The notes under the pieces: generated by a model | Told to the model about the DNA's origin: nothing | What the model saw: only the letters and a program-made list of their open reading frames with translations | Databases searched by the model: none | NCBI GenBank assembly: GCA_905233765.1 | Contig: CAJOCU010000020.1 | Span: 32,438 to 96,437, forward strand | DNA: 64,000 nucleotides | Direction: 5' to 3' | Source of the DNA: an uncultured Bacteroidaceae bacterium | GTDB lineage: Bacteria; Bacteroidota; Bacteroidia; Bacteroidales; Bacteroidaceae | Program-made: the position numbers and the translations under genes | In this document: in pieces, positions 15,850-24,722 of the stretch | How the letters are laid out: each line of letters opens with the position of its first letter | Position numbering within the stretch: the first letter of the stretch is position 1

Positions 15850-18036
15850 TCACTTTGCGGTGAAGCTGGTCACGCTTGTAGAGCCTGTGGCTGAGCTGCC
15901 TAGATAGAGACCGTGCCAGGCGGTGGTGGCATCCGCGGGTGCTGTGGTAGAGGACTTTACAGTATAGGTACTACCTTTTACCATTCCGGTTGCGGTGATA
16001 AGTGTACACTTGCTATTGATGGCCACGGGGAACTGGTAGGTGACGAGGTTCGTGCCTGAGGCATCAGCCAGCGTGTTATAGACATTAGCCTTGTAGCTCA
16101 CTGTGCCCGCGAAGGCGTAGCCCTGGGCAGCATTGGAGATGGTTCCTGTGGAGCTACTCTGCTGGCCCCCAGCTCCGATGGCGATGCCCTTGCCAGTGAT
16201 AGCGATGTAGTTGTTGTTGTCGCAGTCAAAAGCTTCATCGGGGTCGCCTTTGGTCATGTAAGCCAGCACGCTGCCATCGCCAATCGTAATAGCGCCTGTG
16301 GTGCCGGCATTACTATCGATGCAGTCGTTACCTGTGCTGTAGGCAACGGTAACGCCACCATTAAAGAAAATCTTGCCGGCGCAACTCATACAGTCGTCGT
16401 AGCACTTGAGGTAGTGCTGCCCACCGGCGATGGTGATGCTGGTCTTGGACTCCAGCCCTTCGGCCTTGTTGGTGGAGGTGGTGATCTCGGTAGTGCCGCC
16501 GTAGATGGTCACAGCGCAGATGGCCTTGATGGCCTTGGGCGAAGCGTTGCTGTAGGCGCCTGTGGTGGAGACGGTCAACGTGGGGCCCGTGCCATCGGCG
16601 AGACCTTGGGTATAGGAGCCTGTGACGTTTGTCCATGTTGAACCACCTCCGGGTGCTCCTCCACCGCCACCGGGGCCTCCACCGCCACCAGGACGTCCGC
16701 CCCCACCGCCTCCACCGCCTCCGCTAGTGGACTTAGTGCCGTCGCCGGCTTTGATGCCCTTGCCGCCAGCGCCTGTCATAGCAATGGTGATGGTACCTGC
16801 GTTGAGGGCGATGTTGTCACCTTTAATGCCCTTGGCGCCCTTGTAGTCGTTGTTGACCGAGACCACGCCGGCGCTGTTGGTGATGGTCAGCGTGCCGCCA
16901 TTGGTGATGATGTCCGTGGCTGAGAGGCCACGGCCTGCCGAACCTTTGACGGTGGCCTTGATGGTGCCGCCATTGATGACAATCTTGCCGGCTCGCAGGG
17001 CTGCTACGTAGGAGGGATCTGTGGCATCGCTCGTATCCACGGAACCACTGGCGGTGAGGGTCAGTGTGCCATCGTTGATGACCAGCGTGGAATCCGCTTT
17101 GATGCCTTTGGAACCCGCGGCTGTGGTGGTGATGTCGAGCGTTCCTCCATTGATATAGATGTTGCCGCTGTCTTCATCCTCATGGTCTGTGGTTTCGCCG
17201 GTGGAGGTCTCGCCGTCAATGTCGCATTGGATGCCGTCGTCGCCCACACCTTTCACGGTGAGTGTGCCACTCTCCATGAGGAAGTATTCGTCGCAGGAAA
17301 TACCATCACTTACGGCGCTGGCCACAGTGATGGTGGCGTTCTTCAGCTGCATATATTCGGCACTCTTGATGGCATGGGCATACTTACCATTCACGGTGAG
17401 AGAGCCCTTGCCCTTGAGTTCCAAGTGTCCCTTGCAGTAGAGAGCAGACTTCTGCGCGTAATCAGTACCAGGATTTGCGCAGTCTGTGAGTGTGTTGGTT
17501 GTGCCGTTCTTCACACTCAGGTCGATGCGTTTGCCATTCATGATGCAGATGGCAGCACCGGAGAAGGCGGGAGTGACATTGGTGAGCGTAAGACCGTTGA
17601 GCGCCACAGAGGCTTTGTAGGAGCCCGTCATATAGAACTCACCATCTGAAGAACTACCTTCGAGGACATATGTGATTTCCCCAACCTCATCTGTGACATC
17701 GGGACTTTGAGTAACCGCTACATGGGCTCCACTAATGGTAGCTGTGACATACTGGGCAATATTCCCAGATACCTTTACAGAGGCGCTGGTACCGTTGTAG
17801 GCGACAGTGACAGTATTGTCCTTCACTTGCGAGTTGTCAATATACATACGCGTGATGTCAGACAGGGCATACACCTTATTTAATATAGTAACGCTAGAGC
17901 CTTCTGTATATAACATCTCGCCAGCCTGAACAGCAGGAATCTGATAGGTGACGCTACCCATTTCAACGTTCAACGTCTGCGACCAGACAGCCACTGTGGC
18001 TGAGATAGCAAGAAGGAAAGTTGTAATACGTCTCAT
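15850..18036 (-). CDS. Secreted beta-helix carbohydrate-binding protein (Cthe_2159-like)
   Basis: Predicted extracellular protein with a right-handed beta-helix made of repeated NGGT.(T/D)I.(T/V) turns (INGGTLDITT, INDGTLTLTA, INGGTIKATV, NGGTLTITNS, NAGTITIAM). It resembles the Cthe_2159 family, whose founding member binds cellulose and polygalacturonate. Signal peptide at the N-terminus. Residues of about 455-485 form a Gly/Pro/Arg loop rich in GGGGG runs, inserted between two helix turns. Aspartates such as SDGISCDE and DCIDSNAG could bind calcium. The start overlaps the stop of the upstream small secreted protein by 4 bases, so the two are coupled. Its location between PL11 and GH27 suggests that it holds pectin at the surface. 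It may have no catalytic activity. Confidence 0.72.
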   Translation of the reverse strand: MRRITTFLLAISATVAVWSQTLNVEMGSVTYQIPAVQAGEMLYTEGSSVTILNKVYALSDITRMYIDNSQVKDNTVTVAYNGTSASVKVSGNIAQYVTATISGAHVAVTQSPDVTDEVGEITYVLEGSSSDGEFYMTGSYKASVALNGLTLTNVTPAFSGAAICIMNGKRIDLSVKNGTTNTLTDCANPGTDYAQKSALYCKGHLELKGKGSLTVNGKYAHAIKSAEYMQLKNATITVASAVSDGISCDEYFLMESGTLTVKGVGDDGIQCDIDGETSTGETTDHEDEDSGNIYINGGTLDITTTAAGSKGIKADSTLVINDGTLTLTASGSVDTSDATDPSYVAALRAGKIVINGGTIKATVKGSAGRGLSATDIITNGGTLTITNSAGVVSVNNDYKGAKGIKGDNIALNAGTITIAMTGAGGKGIKAGDGTKSTSGGGGGGGGGRPGGGGGPGGGGGAPGGGSTWTNVTGSYTQGLADGTGPTLTVSTTGAYSNASPKAIKAICAVTIYGGTTEITTSTNKAEGLESKTSITIAGGQHYLKCYDDCMSCAGKIFFNGGVTVAYSTGNDCIDSNAGTTGAITIGDGSVLAYMTKGDPDEAFDCDNNNYIAITGKGIAIGAGGQQSSSTGTISNAAQGYAFAGTVSYKANVYNTLADASGTNLVTYQFPVAINSKCTLITATGMVKGSTYTVKSSTTAPADATTAWHGLYLGSSATGSTSVTSFTAK

Positions 18037-18455
18037 TTCACTGCAATTTTAGAGGTGGAACCATCGGACTTGCGCACAACATAAACACCCTTACGTACTG
18101 GAATATTCTCGCTATTACGCAGTGCGCGGCGACCACTGAGATCGTAGATAGTTGAGGAGTCAGGGTTGAGAGTTGAGGGCTGAGAGTTGAGAGACTGAAC
18201 TCCTGTGGGCATAGCCGTTGAAAACTGCATTGAAGCCAGTTCCGTAAGTGTCAACGCTGTCTGGGTGCCCTCGCTGTTAGTCGCTACGAGCTGGCCATTG
18301 CTAAAGGTTATCTCCAATTCATCTACAGCTACGACGGTTTGTGTGCCGTTGCTGGCCGTGAAGACTAGGTAGGGGTAGGTAAAATCGTCGGCAAACGACG
18401 CGATAGCAGTGGCTGCGCACAGCATCGAAAGGAAGAATTTTTTCATTTGGTTCAT
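18033..18455 (-). CDS. Small secreted protein with Bacteroidales C-terminal sorting-like tail
   Basis: 140 residues. The start at 18455 (MNQMKKFFLSML) is chosen because AAGGA lies a few bases upstream and a signal peptide follows. The middle part (TYPYLVFTASNGTQTVVAV ... LASMQFS) is a short beta-rich domain often seen in front of sorting tails in this order. The C-terminus IYDLSGRRALRNS ... RKGVYVVRKSDG matches the sorting-tail pattern shared with PL11 and other secreted proteins in this window. Between the two parts, residues QSLNSQPSTLNP are translated heptamer repeats. It is coupled by a 4-base overlap to the beta-helix binding protein, so the two may work together on the surface. The exact role is unknown. 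Confidence 0.7.
   Translation of the reverse strand: MNQMKKFFLSMLCAATAIASFADDFTYPYLVFTASNGTQTVVAVDELEITFSNGQLVATNSEGTQTALTLTELASMQFSTAMPTGVQSLNSQPSTLNPDSSTIYDLSGRRALRNSENIPVRKGVYVVRKSDGSTSKIAVK
18151..18199. repeat. Family H heptamers (GTTGAGA type, 7 units) in a secreted-protein gene
   Basis: Seven consecutive 7-base units on the plus strand (for example GTTGAGG, GTTGAGA, GCTGAGA), read in frame on the minus strand as a linker just ahead of the sorting-like tail. Confidence 0.8.
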
Positions 18456-18478
18456 GATTATTCCTTGAAAATCTGCCG

Positions 18479-18486
18479 CAAAAGTA
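18479..18486 (-). promoter_or_regulatory. -7 box (TACTTTTG) for the small secreted protein/beta-helix operon
   Basis: Exact TAnnTTTG match 23 bases before the ATG at 18455, in the usual position. Confidence 0.6.
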
Positions 18487-18572
18487 GATATTTCCTCTAG
18501 AATAAGACGAAAAAAAGTGCCGTTTCTCAACAAAACGGCACGAAAAGATGACGAAAGACCAAGGGTGTAGCC

Positions 18573-20141
18573 TCACTCGAGGGTCATCTTGTCAATATCC
18601 GGCATCCAGGCATTGGCATTGGACAGGCAGATACTATTGCAGCCTTTCTGGAGATAAATGTCGAGGGCAATGGTGGCAGGACGATTCCAATCGCGGGAGT
18701 GGGTCTGTAGCGTGATGACTTTCTCTCCATTCACCGTGAGGTCCATGTCGCGGTTTTCGGCACAGAAGTAGGTGATGGTCAGACGACGCTTGCCATCCTG
18801 CTGCACATAGACATCGTTCCACTGCAGCTGGTTCTCGGGGCGTGAGCCTAGCCATCCGGCAGCATAGCCGCCCGAACATTTGGCGTTGTCCACGTAGATA
18901 CCACTTTTCACTTCCTGGTTATTGCGAATCTCCTGATAGGTGGGAATATACGCCGTCTCGGCTTCATAGACCTTGCGTTCCAGACGCTTTGCACCTCTGG
19001 CGCGGTAGATTTTAGTGCCATGGGCGGGCACGCTAATGGTGAGCGAACCACTGACGGGCTCGCAGGCCTGCTGTGCAAAGCAGTCGTAAAGTTGAACTGT
19101 GCCGCCCAGATCTATGGAAGCCATCTCTAGGGTCACCATCTGCTCGCTGTCGCTGGGATTGTAGATGGCTACGGCGCGTTCCTTACCCTGCAACTTCTTG
19201 ATGTCTTTCACGAGAATGAAGCACTCACCCTGTTTCTCAGCAACGTAGGCCTGCAGGTGAAGAGGATCTTGGTTCAAAGCAATGAGATCCTTGTTGCACA
19301 AGAGTTTCAGTGATTCTGGGCGAATCTTGGCCATATCGCAACCGATGAGCAGCGGCGAACTCATGATGCACCATAATCCGAAATGTGTCTCATCCTCGGT
19401 TTGCGTCATTGAGCGTCCCACCTCAAGCATATCCATGTCGTTGTAGTGCCCATCGTGGCAATAGGCACAGAGATAGAGGTTCTCGGCTAGAATGCCCTTC
19501 ACGCTCTTCCATGCATCATAGATATCACCTGTGGTTCGCCATGAATCAGCTACATCAGGACTCCAAGTGCCCGGGTATGCCCAACGACACATGTTATAGA
19601 CAATACCCTGTTTCTTACAGTTCCTAATAGCATTGCTAATCTTGGTGTACTGCTCACGCTCATCTAGACGCATGTGAGCTCCCCCACAATAATCCACCTT
19701 AATAAAATCAAAGTCCCATTCGTCGAAATAAAGACGGCAGTCCTGCTCTTCGTAACCAGCAAGGCCCACATTAATGCCCCATGCATGACGGTTACCACTG
19801 CCACAGGTATTGTCTCCTGCATCCGAGTAGATACCAGCCTTAAGCCCGAGGCGGTGGATGTAATCCACCAGCGAACGCATTCCGCTGGGGAACAACTTCG
19901 TGTTCAGACGCAGATGCCCGTCCTCACCGCGGCCATCCCAGTAGCCGTCATCGATGTTGACGAATTGGTAGCCGGCCTGCTGCAACCCTGAATTGTGCAT
20001 GGCATCGGCCTGTTGTTTGATCAGGTCCTCGTTGATGTTGAGGGCGAACGTATTCCATGACGACCATCCCATGGTCGGAGTGCGCTGTGCCAAGGCGACG
20101 ATGCTCACCAGCGACAGCAGTAACAGAACATTTCTACGCAT
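18573..20141 (-). CDS. GH27 alpha-galactosidase with C-terminal carbohydrate-binding module
   Basis: Removes terminal alpha-1,6-galactose, for example from galactomannan or pectin side chains. Signal peptide MRRNVLLLLSLVSIVALAQ. GH27 core: RTPTMGWSSWNTF, VNIDDGYW, the nucleophile Asp in FIKVDYCGG, and the acid/base Asp in SWRTTGDI. A C-terminal beta-sandwich follows, then from about residue 400 a CBM35/CBM6-like module opening with VYEAETAYIP. The start at 20141 is chosen for its signal peptide; a longer reading from 20195 would begin in the promoter region. A near-match -7 box lies upstream. It stands alone, divergent from purN, but its neighbours suggest a role in pectin breakdown. The family assignment is firm. 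Confidence 0.93.
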   Translation of the reverse strand: MRRNVLLLLSLVSIVALAQRTPTMGWSSWNTFALNINEDLIKQQADAMHNSGLQQAGYQFVNIDDGYWDGRGEDGHLRLNTKLFPSGMRSLVDYIHRLGLKAGIYSDAGDNTCGSGNRHAWGINVGLAGYEEQDCRLYFDEWDFDFIKVDYCGGAHMRLDEREQYTKISNAIRNCKKQGIVYNMCRWAYPGTWSPDVADSWRTTGDIYDAWKSVKGILAENLYLCAYCHDGHYNDMDMLEVGRSMTQTEDETHFGLWCIMSSPLLIGCDMAKIRPESLKLLCNKDLIALNQDPLHLQAYVAEKQGECFILVKDIKKLQGKERAVAIYNPSDSEQMVTLEMASIDLGGTVQLYDCFAQQACEPVSGSLTISVPAHGTKIYRARGAKRLERKVYEAETAYIPTYQEIRNNQEVKSGIYVDNAKCSGGYAAGWLGSRPENQLQWNDVYVQQDGKRRLTITYFCAENRDMDLTVNGEKVITLQTHSRDWNRPATIALDIYLQKGCNSICLSNANAWMPDIDKMTLE

Positions 20142-20172
20142 AATAAAATAAGTTGAAAAGGTTTTTGTGGGG

Positions 20173-20180
20173 TAAAGGTA
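20173..20180 (-). promoter_or_regulatory. Possible -7 box (TACCTTTA) for GH27
   Basis: Matches TAnnTTTG at 7 of the 8 positions, with a 32-base gap before the ATG at 20141. Confidence 0.35.
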
Positions 20181-20221
20181 TACATTTTCCAGCAAACCAC
20201 GCCACTTTCACGTGCTTTTTT

Positions 20222-20260
20222 TCATTTTCATCTTCATTTTTCATTTTTCATTCTTCACTC
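20222..20260. repeat. Degenerate ATTTTTC tandem repeat ahead of purN
   Basis: Imperfect run of about 7-base units of the form CATTTTT / CATTCTT in the GH27-purN intergenic region, upstream of the purN -7 box. Confidence 0.5.
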
Positions 20261-20274
20261 TTAAATCTTTATCT

Positions 20275-20282
20275 TACCTTTG
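20275..20282 (+). promoter_or_regulatory. -7 box (TACCTTTG) for purN
   Basis: Exact TAnnTTTG match 25 bases before the ATG at 20308. It also argues against any start upstream of it. Confidence 0.6.
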
Positions 20283-20307
20283 CCCAAAATTTCATCGTTT
20301 GTACGTC

Positions 20308-20880
20308 ATGAACATCGCCATTTTTGTGTCTGGCAGCGGCAGCAACTGCGAGAATGTCATCCAGTACTTCAGCGGTTCTGACAAGTATTGCATTGCTCTC
20401 GTCGTCAGCAGCCGTGCCGACGCCTATGCGCTAGAGCGCGCCAAACGTCTGGGAGTCCCTTCGGCTGTTGTTCCGAGGTCCGAACTGAATCAACCAGATA
20501 CTGTCCTTCCGTTGCTCTGCAAGCATCAGATAGGCTTCATTGTCCTGGCGGGGTTCCTGCCACTTATCCCCGACTATCTCCTTGACACCTTCCCCCACCG
20601 CATCGTCAACATCCATCCCGCTCTCCTACCCAAGTACGGCGGCAAAGGGATGTGGGGCCACCATGTCCATGAAGCCGTGAAGGCAGCAGGTGAAACAGAA
20701 ACGGGCATCACGATTCATTACGTGACACCCGTGTGCGACGGCGGCGAGATCATCGCCCAGTTCTCCACCACCCTCACTCCAGAGGACACTCCTGACACTA
20801 TCGCAGAAAAAGTACACCTGCTGGAAATGAAACATTTCCCGCAGGTGTTGGAAGGAATCTTTGAACAGATCTCTCGCTGA
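20308..20880 (+). CDS. purN: Phosphoribosylglycinamide formyltransferase (GART)
   Basis: Third step of purine synthesis: transfers formyl from 10-formyl-THF to GAR. The 190-residue product has the phosphate-binding start FVSGSGSNCENVI, and the catalytic triad Asn101, His103 (NIHPALLPKYGGKGMWG) and Asp144 (VCDGGEII). The start at 20308 gives the canonical MNIAIFVSGSGSN; an upstream in-frame reading adds a low-complexity leader over the promoter. It is a single gene. The following gene is convergent, with only six bases between the stops and no visible terminator. Its folate substrate links it loosely to the glycine cleavage operon, which makes one-carbon units. Confidence 0.96.
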   Translation: MNIAIFVSGSGSNCENVIQYFSGSDKYCIALVVSSRADAYALERAKRLGVPSAVVPRSELNQPDTVLPLLCKHQIGFIVLAGFLPLIPDYLLDTFPHRIVNIHPALLPKYGGKGMWGHHVHEAVKAAGETETGITIHYVTPVCDGGEIIAQFSTTLTPEDTPDTIAEKVHLLEMKHFPQVLEGIFEQISR

Positions 20881-20886
20881 AAAAAA

Positions 20887-22583
20887 CTACTCAGCGCGGA
20901 AGCTATTAAGGCTTTCTACATCGAAGTTATTGATGTAGGTAGCCTTTCCGGCTACATTCTCCTCGGCCATGCCGACATAGACCACGGCGCTCCTCTCGAA
21001 GAGCTCGGGGGCCTTGGCAGCATCGCGGATGATGAGCAGGGACATCACAATCTCGCAGGTCATGTCGTAGAGGCGGCGCGAGAGGAAGTCGATGGCATCC
21101 TGATTGTCAAGGGCCTTGACGGCTTCGAGGGCCTCCTCGTAAACGGGAATCAGGGCCTTGACGCGGTCAAGGAGTTGAGCGTTGAGCGTTGAGAGTTGAG
21201 AGATCTCTTCAATCATGTCCTTGATGTTCTGGAGCATGGTGCCGTTGATGATATAACGGATGGCGGCGACGACCTGCAGCTGGGTGGTACCCTCGTAGAT
21301 GCTGAAGATGCGGGCGTCGCGGTAGAGGCGCTGGCACTTGTACTCCATGATGAAGCCGCTGCCGCCGTGGATGCTGATGTAGCATATTCGGAGTTCATGC
21401 CCTTGGCCAGCGGCGTGAAGGCATCGGCCAGGCGCTGGTACTTCTTCAGCTCCTGCTTCTCCTCGGGAGTCAGGGCACGCTCGCGGGCGATGTCCTCGAG
21501 GCACTTGTAGATATCAACGTAGCAGGCGGTCTGATAGAGCATGGAACGGCCGGCGTCGAGCTTGGCTTTCATGCGGCTGAGCATGTCATAGACGGCGGGG
21601 AAGTTGATGATCTTGTCGCCGAACTGCTGACGCTCACGGGCGTAGGCAAGTCCTTCGTTGTAAGCTTCTTGCGAGAGTCCTACACTCTGTGCGGCGATGC
21701 CGAGGCGGGCGCCGTTCATGAGGGACATCACATACTTGATGAGGCCGAGGCGGGTGCTGCCGCAGAGCTCTGCCTTCGCGTTCTTATAGGTGAGCTCGCA
21801 GGTGGGCGAACCGTGGATGCCGAGCTTGTGCTCAATATGGCGGACATCGACGCCGCCGTTACGCTTGTCGTAGATGAACATGGAGAGGCCGCGACCGTCC
21901 TTGGTGCCTTCCTCGGAACGAGCCAGCACGAGGTGGATGTCGCTGTCACCGTTGGTGATGAAGCGCTTCACGCCGTTCAGACGCCAGCAGTTCTCCTTCT
22001 CGTCGAAGGTGGCCTTGAGCATCACGCGCTGCAGGTCGGAGCCGGCATCGGGTTCTGTCAAGTCCATGGACATGGTCTCGCCGGCGCAGATGCGGGGGAT
22101 GTAACGCTGACGCTGATCTTCGTTGCCTGCCTCGTAGAGCGTGTCGATGCACGACTGCAAACTCCATATGTTTTGGAAGCCGGCATCGGCGGCAGAGATG
22201 ATCTCTGAAAGCATGGAGAAGATGGCGTTGGGCAAGTTGAGACCGCCGTAGCGACGGGGCATACTGACGCCGAACAGGCCAGCCTTGCGCATCGCTTCGA
22301 TGTTCTCAACGGTCTTTGAGGCGTAGATCATGCGGCCGTTCTCGAGGTGCGGACCTTCGAGATCGACACTCTCGGAGTTGGGGGCGATAATGTTGGCGGC
22401 TACGTCGCCGGTGATGTCCAGAATCTGCTTGTAGTTCTCGATGGCGTCGCCGAGATCAACGGGGGCGTAGTCATATGTCTTTGCATCTTCATAGTTGCGC
22501 TCCTTGAGCTCAACGATGCGCTTCATCAGCGGATGATTCAGGTGAAACGCAATTTCGGGATGATCAGAAAAGTAATTTGCCAT
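20887..22583 (-). pseudogene. Acyl-CoA dehydrogenase, frame broken by a short deletion near 21380
   Basis: FAD enzyme that oxidises acyl-CoA and passes electrons to the EtfAB pair encoded just upstream. The 5' part (start at 22583, MANYFSDHPEIAFHL) is intact through AFTPLAKGMNSEYA. It then continues in another frame with ISIHGGSGFIMEYKCQRLYR and the catalytic-Glu motif FSIYEGTTQLQ. Family members have about six or seven residues between EYA and the HGG motif; here only two bases remain. A loss of about 19 bases would restore a protein of about 571 residues, normal for this branch. As written, the frame-1 product loses the catalytic Glu. The C-terminal half also carries heptamer-encoded residues (QLSTLNAQL). 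An assembly error is possible. Confidence 0.85.
21174..21203. repeat. Family H heptamers (GTTGAGC/GTTGAGA, 4 units) in the acyl-CoA dehydrogenase gene
   Basis: Four consecutive 7-base units on the plus strand, translated on the minus strand as SQLSTLNAQL in the C-terminal part of the protein. Confidence 0.8.
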
Positions 22584-22666
22584 AAACAATATTTTTTTAG
22601 AAACAAATTGACATAATTATCATAATACCATGATTATGGTCCTTATGGTCATTCGTTTCTTATTCT

Positions 22667-23689
22667 TTACTTACTGTTTTGCTTGTAATATTTGATGAGC
22701 TTGGGAACGACCTCTTCGACGGTGCCGTTGATGACGTAGTCGGCGATGCGGTTAATTGGGGCATCGGGGTCGGAGTTGATGCTGATGATGATGCCGGAGT
22801 CCTGCATACCAGCAATGTGCTGGATCTGACCGGAGATGCCGCAGGCGATATAGACCTTCGGATGTACGGTGACGCCCGTCTGACCAATCTGACGGTCGTG
22901 GTCGAGCCAGCCAGCATCAACAGCGGCACGCGAGCCGCCGACTTCACCATGCAGCACCTTAGCGAGCTGGAAGAGCATGTCGAAGTTCTCCTTGCAGCCC
23001 ATGCCGTAGCCGCCGGCAACGACGATGGGAGCGCCCTTCAGGTTGTGCTTGGCAGCCTCCACGTGGTGGTCGAGCACCTTCACGACGAAGGCCTCGGGAG
23101 AGACATACTTGGACACTTCGGGATAGACCACTTCCTTGCGGCAAGCGCCCTCATAAATAGCCTTCTGCATCACGCCGGAGCGGACTGTAGCCATCTGGGG
23201 ACGGTGGTCGGGGTTGACGATGGTAGCCACGATGTTACCACCGAAAGCGGGACGAATCTGATAGAGCAGATTCTCATAGACCTTGTCGTTCTTCTTGTCC
23301 TCATACGGACCGATCTCCAACTCGGTGCAGTCGGCGGTGAGGCCGCTGGTGAGCGACGAGCTGACGCGCGGACCGAGGTCGCGACCGATGACCGTAGCGC
23401 CCATAAGGCAGATCTGTGGCTGCTCCTCCTTGAAGAGGTTTACGAGGATGTCGGTGTGGGGAGCGCTGGTGTAGGGGAACAGCTCGGGGGCGTCGAAGAC
23501 AAAGAGCTTATCCACGCCATAGGGCAGAATCTGCTCTTCTACCTTACCTTTGATATCCGTACCGACCACGACGGCGTGCAACTCCACGCCCAGCGTATTG
23601 GCGAGCTTGCGACCCTTGGTCAGCAGCTCCTGAGATACTTCCTGTACCTGAGTACCTTCTATCTCGCAATAAACAAATACGTTATTCAT
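22667..23689 (-). CDS. etfA: Electron transfer flavoprotein subunit alpha
   Basis: FAD-bearing half of the ETF heterodimer, which takes electrons from acyl-CoA dehydrogenase. Of 340 residues, the N-terminal part is the adenine-nucleotide-like domain. The C-terminal FAD domain shows the conserved VAGGYGMGCKENF, GGSRAAVDAGW, GQTGVTVHPKVYIACGISG and HIAGM, followed by INSDPDAPI. It lies five bases after etfB and 83 bases before the dehydrogenase gene, a classic etfB-etfA-acd operon. Whether the pair bifurcates electrons (with NADH and ferredoxin) or is a simple carrier cannot be settled from the sequence read here. Confidence 0.95.
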   Translation of the reverse strand: MNNVFVYCEIEGTQVQEVSQELLTKGRKLANTLGVELHAVVVGTDIKGKVEEQILPYGVDKLFVFDAPELFPYTSAPHTDILVNLFKEEQPQICLMGATVIGRDLGPRVSSSLTSGLTADCTELEIGPYEDKKNDKVYENLLYQIRPAFGGNIVATIVNPDHRPQMATVRSGVMQKAIYEGACRKEVVYPEVSKYVSPEAFVVKVLDHHVEAAKHNLKGAPIVVAGGYGMGCKENFDMLFQLAKVLHGEVGGSRAAVDAGWLDHDRQIGQTGVTVHPKVYIACGISGQIQHIAGMQDSGIIISINSDPDAPINRIADYVINGTVEEVVPKLIKYYKQNSK

Positions 23690-23694
23690 ATCTC

Positions 23695-24579
23695 TTAACC
23701 AATAATCTTTTCTACCAACAATTCTTTGATCATTCCCTCAATATCTGCATCAGAAGCCGTCAAAGTTTTCGACTCCTTAGCCTGGAACACGATGTTCTTC
23801 ACGGCCTTCACCTTGGTTGGAGAGCCTGCGAGACCGCACTGACTGGGGTCGCCATCCACATCGGCAACACTCCACTGGTTCAGCGTTAGGTAAGGACGCT
23901 CCTCATAGAGGTTGTCGTAGGCTGTGCCTTCGGCAGGGCGCTCCAGCGGGCAGGTGGCACGCTTGTATTTCATCACAAGCTTGGCGTTCTGCGGGCGGCA
24001 GGGAGCTGCGCTTCCATTTACGGTGAGCACAACGGGCAGGGGAGCCTCAACGGTCTCCACACCACCGTCGATGACGCGCTTCACCGTCACCTTCTTCACA
24101 CCTTGAACCTCTTGAACACCTTGAACTTCTTCCACATAGGTCACCTGGTTGAGACCCAGCTTCTGGGCCACCTGCGGCCCCACCTGAGCCGTATCGCCGT
24201 CGATGGCCTGACGACCGCCGATGACGATATCGACGTCGCCAATCTTCTTGATGGCGGTGGCGAGGGCGTAGCTGGTAGCGAGGGTGTCCGCACCTGCAAA
24301 GAGGCGGTCGGTGAGCAACCAACCTGTGTCAGCACCACGGTAGAGGCCCTGACGGATGATCTCACCTGCACGGGGAGGACCCATCGTGAGCACACCTACG
24401 GTGCAACCGGGGTTCTGCTCTTTCAGACGGAGCGCCTGTTCCAGCGCGTTCAAATCTTCGGGATTAAAAATTGCGGGCAATGCCGAGCGATTCACCGTAC
24501 CTTCGGCTGTCATCGCATCTTTGCCCACATTACGGGTGTCTGGCACTTGCTTGGCCAGCACAACGATTTTCAATGCCAT
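23695..24579 (-). CDS. etfB: Electron transfer flavoprotein subunit beta
   Basis: AMP- or flavin-binding half of ETF. Family features: KIVVLAKQVPDT at the start, NPEDLNALEQALRLKE, the flavin loop DIVIGGRQAIDGDTAQVGP, and PCRPQNAKLVMKYKRA. At 294 residues it is somewhat longer than usual. Residues of about 150-162 (EVQGVQEVQGVKK) are a translated 9-base tandem repeat inserted where family members have a short loop. First gene of the operon, with a clear -7 box about 63 bases upstream that is divergent from the promoter of the acetylesterase gene. Confidence 0.95.
   Translation of the reverse strand: MALKIVVLAKQVPDTRNVGKDAMTAEGTVNRSALPAIFNPEDLNALEQALRLKEQNPGCTVGVLTMGPPRAGEIIRQGLYRGADTGWLLTDRLFAGADTLATSYALATAIKKIGDVDIVIGGRQAIDGDTAQVGPQVAQKLGLNQVTYVEEVQGVQEVQGVKKVTVKRVIDGGVETVEAPLPVVLTVNGSAAPCRPQNAKLVMKYKRATCPLERPAEGTAYDNLYEERPYLTLNQWSVADVDGDPSQCGLAGSPTKVKAVKNIVFQAKESKTLTASDADIEGMIKELLVEKIIG
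24102..24128. repeat. 9-base tandem repeat (CTTGAACCT type, 3 units) in etfB
   Basis: Three consecutive 9-base units on the plus strand. Being a multiple of three, they keep the frame and encode the EVQGVQEVQG stretch of EtfB. Confidence 0.75.
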
Positions 24580-24588
24580 ATCTTACTT

Positions 24589-24617
24589 CGTTTAGCGTAT
24601 AATTCGTTTAACGTTGA
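24589..24617. repeat. Family H heptamers (CGTTTAG/CGTTTAA/CGTTGAG) in the etfB leader
   Basis: Partly degenerate run of the CGTTTAA-type unit between the etfB -7 box and the etfB start codon. Confidence 0.55.
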
Positions 24618-24641
24618 GGCTAATTCCTATAAAAAGCGGTG

Positions 24642-24649
24642 CAAAGGTA
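24642..24649 (-). promoter_or_regulatory. -7 box (TACCTTTG) for etfB
   Basis: Exact TAnnTTTG match on the minus strand about 63 bases before the etfB ATG at 24579. Confidence 0.6.
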
Positions 24650-24692
24650 CGCAAAATTCTTCATTCCGCAGCACAAATAAGAGAAAAATAAG

Positions 24693-24700
24693 TACCTTTG
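24693..24700 (+). promoter_or_regulatory. -7 box (TACCTTTG) for the acetylesterase gene
   Basis: Exact TAnnTTTG match 22 bases before the ATG at 24723. It is divergent from the etfB box, only 43 bases away. Confidence 0.65.
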
Positions 24701-24722
24701 CAGCCAAATCAATAGTCATATA

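Noticed and set aside
21370..21395. Programmed frameshift in acyl-CoA dehydrogenase or bamA
   Set aside because: No slippery heptamer or stimulator at either site, and residues are missing rather than only a phase change.
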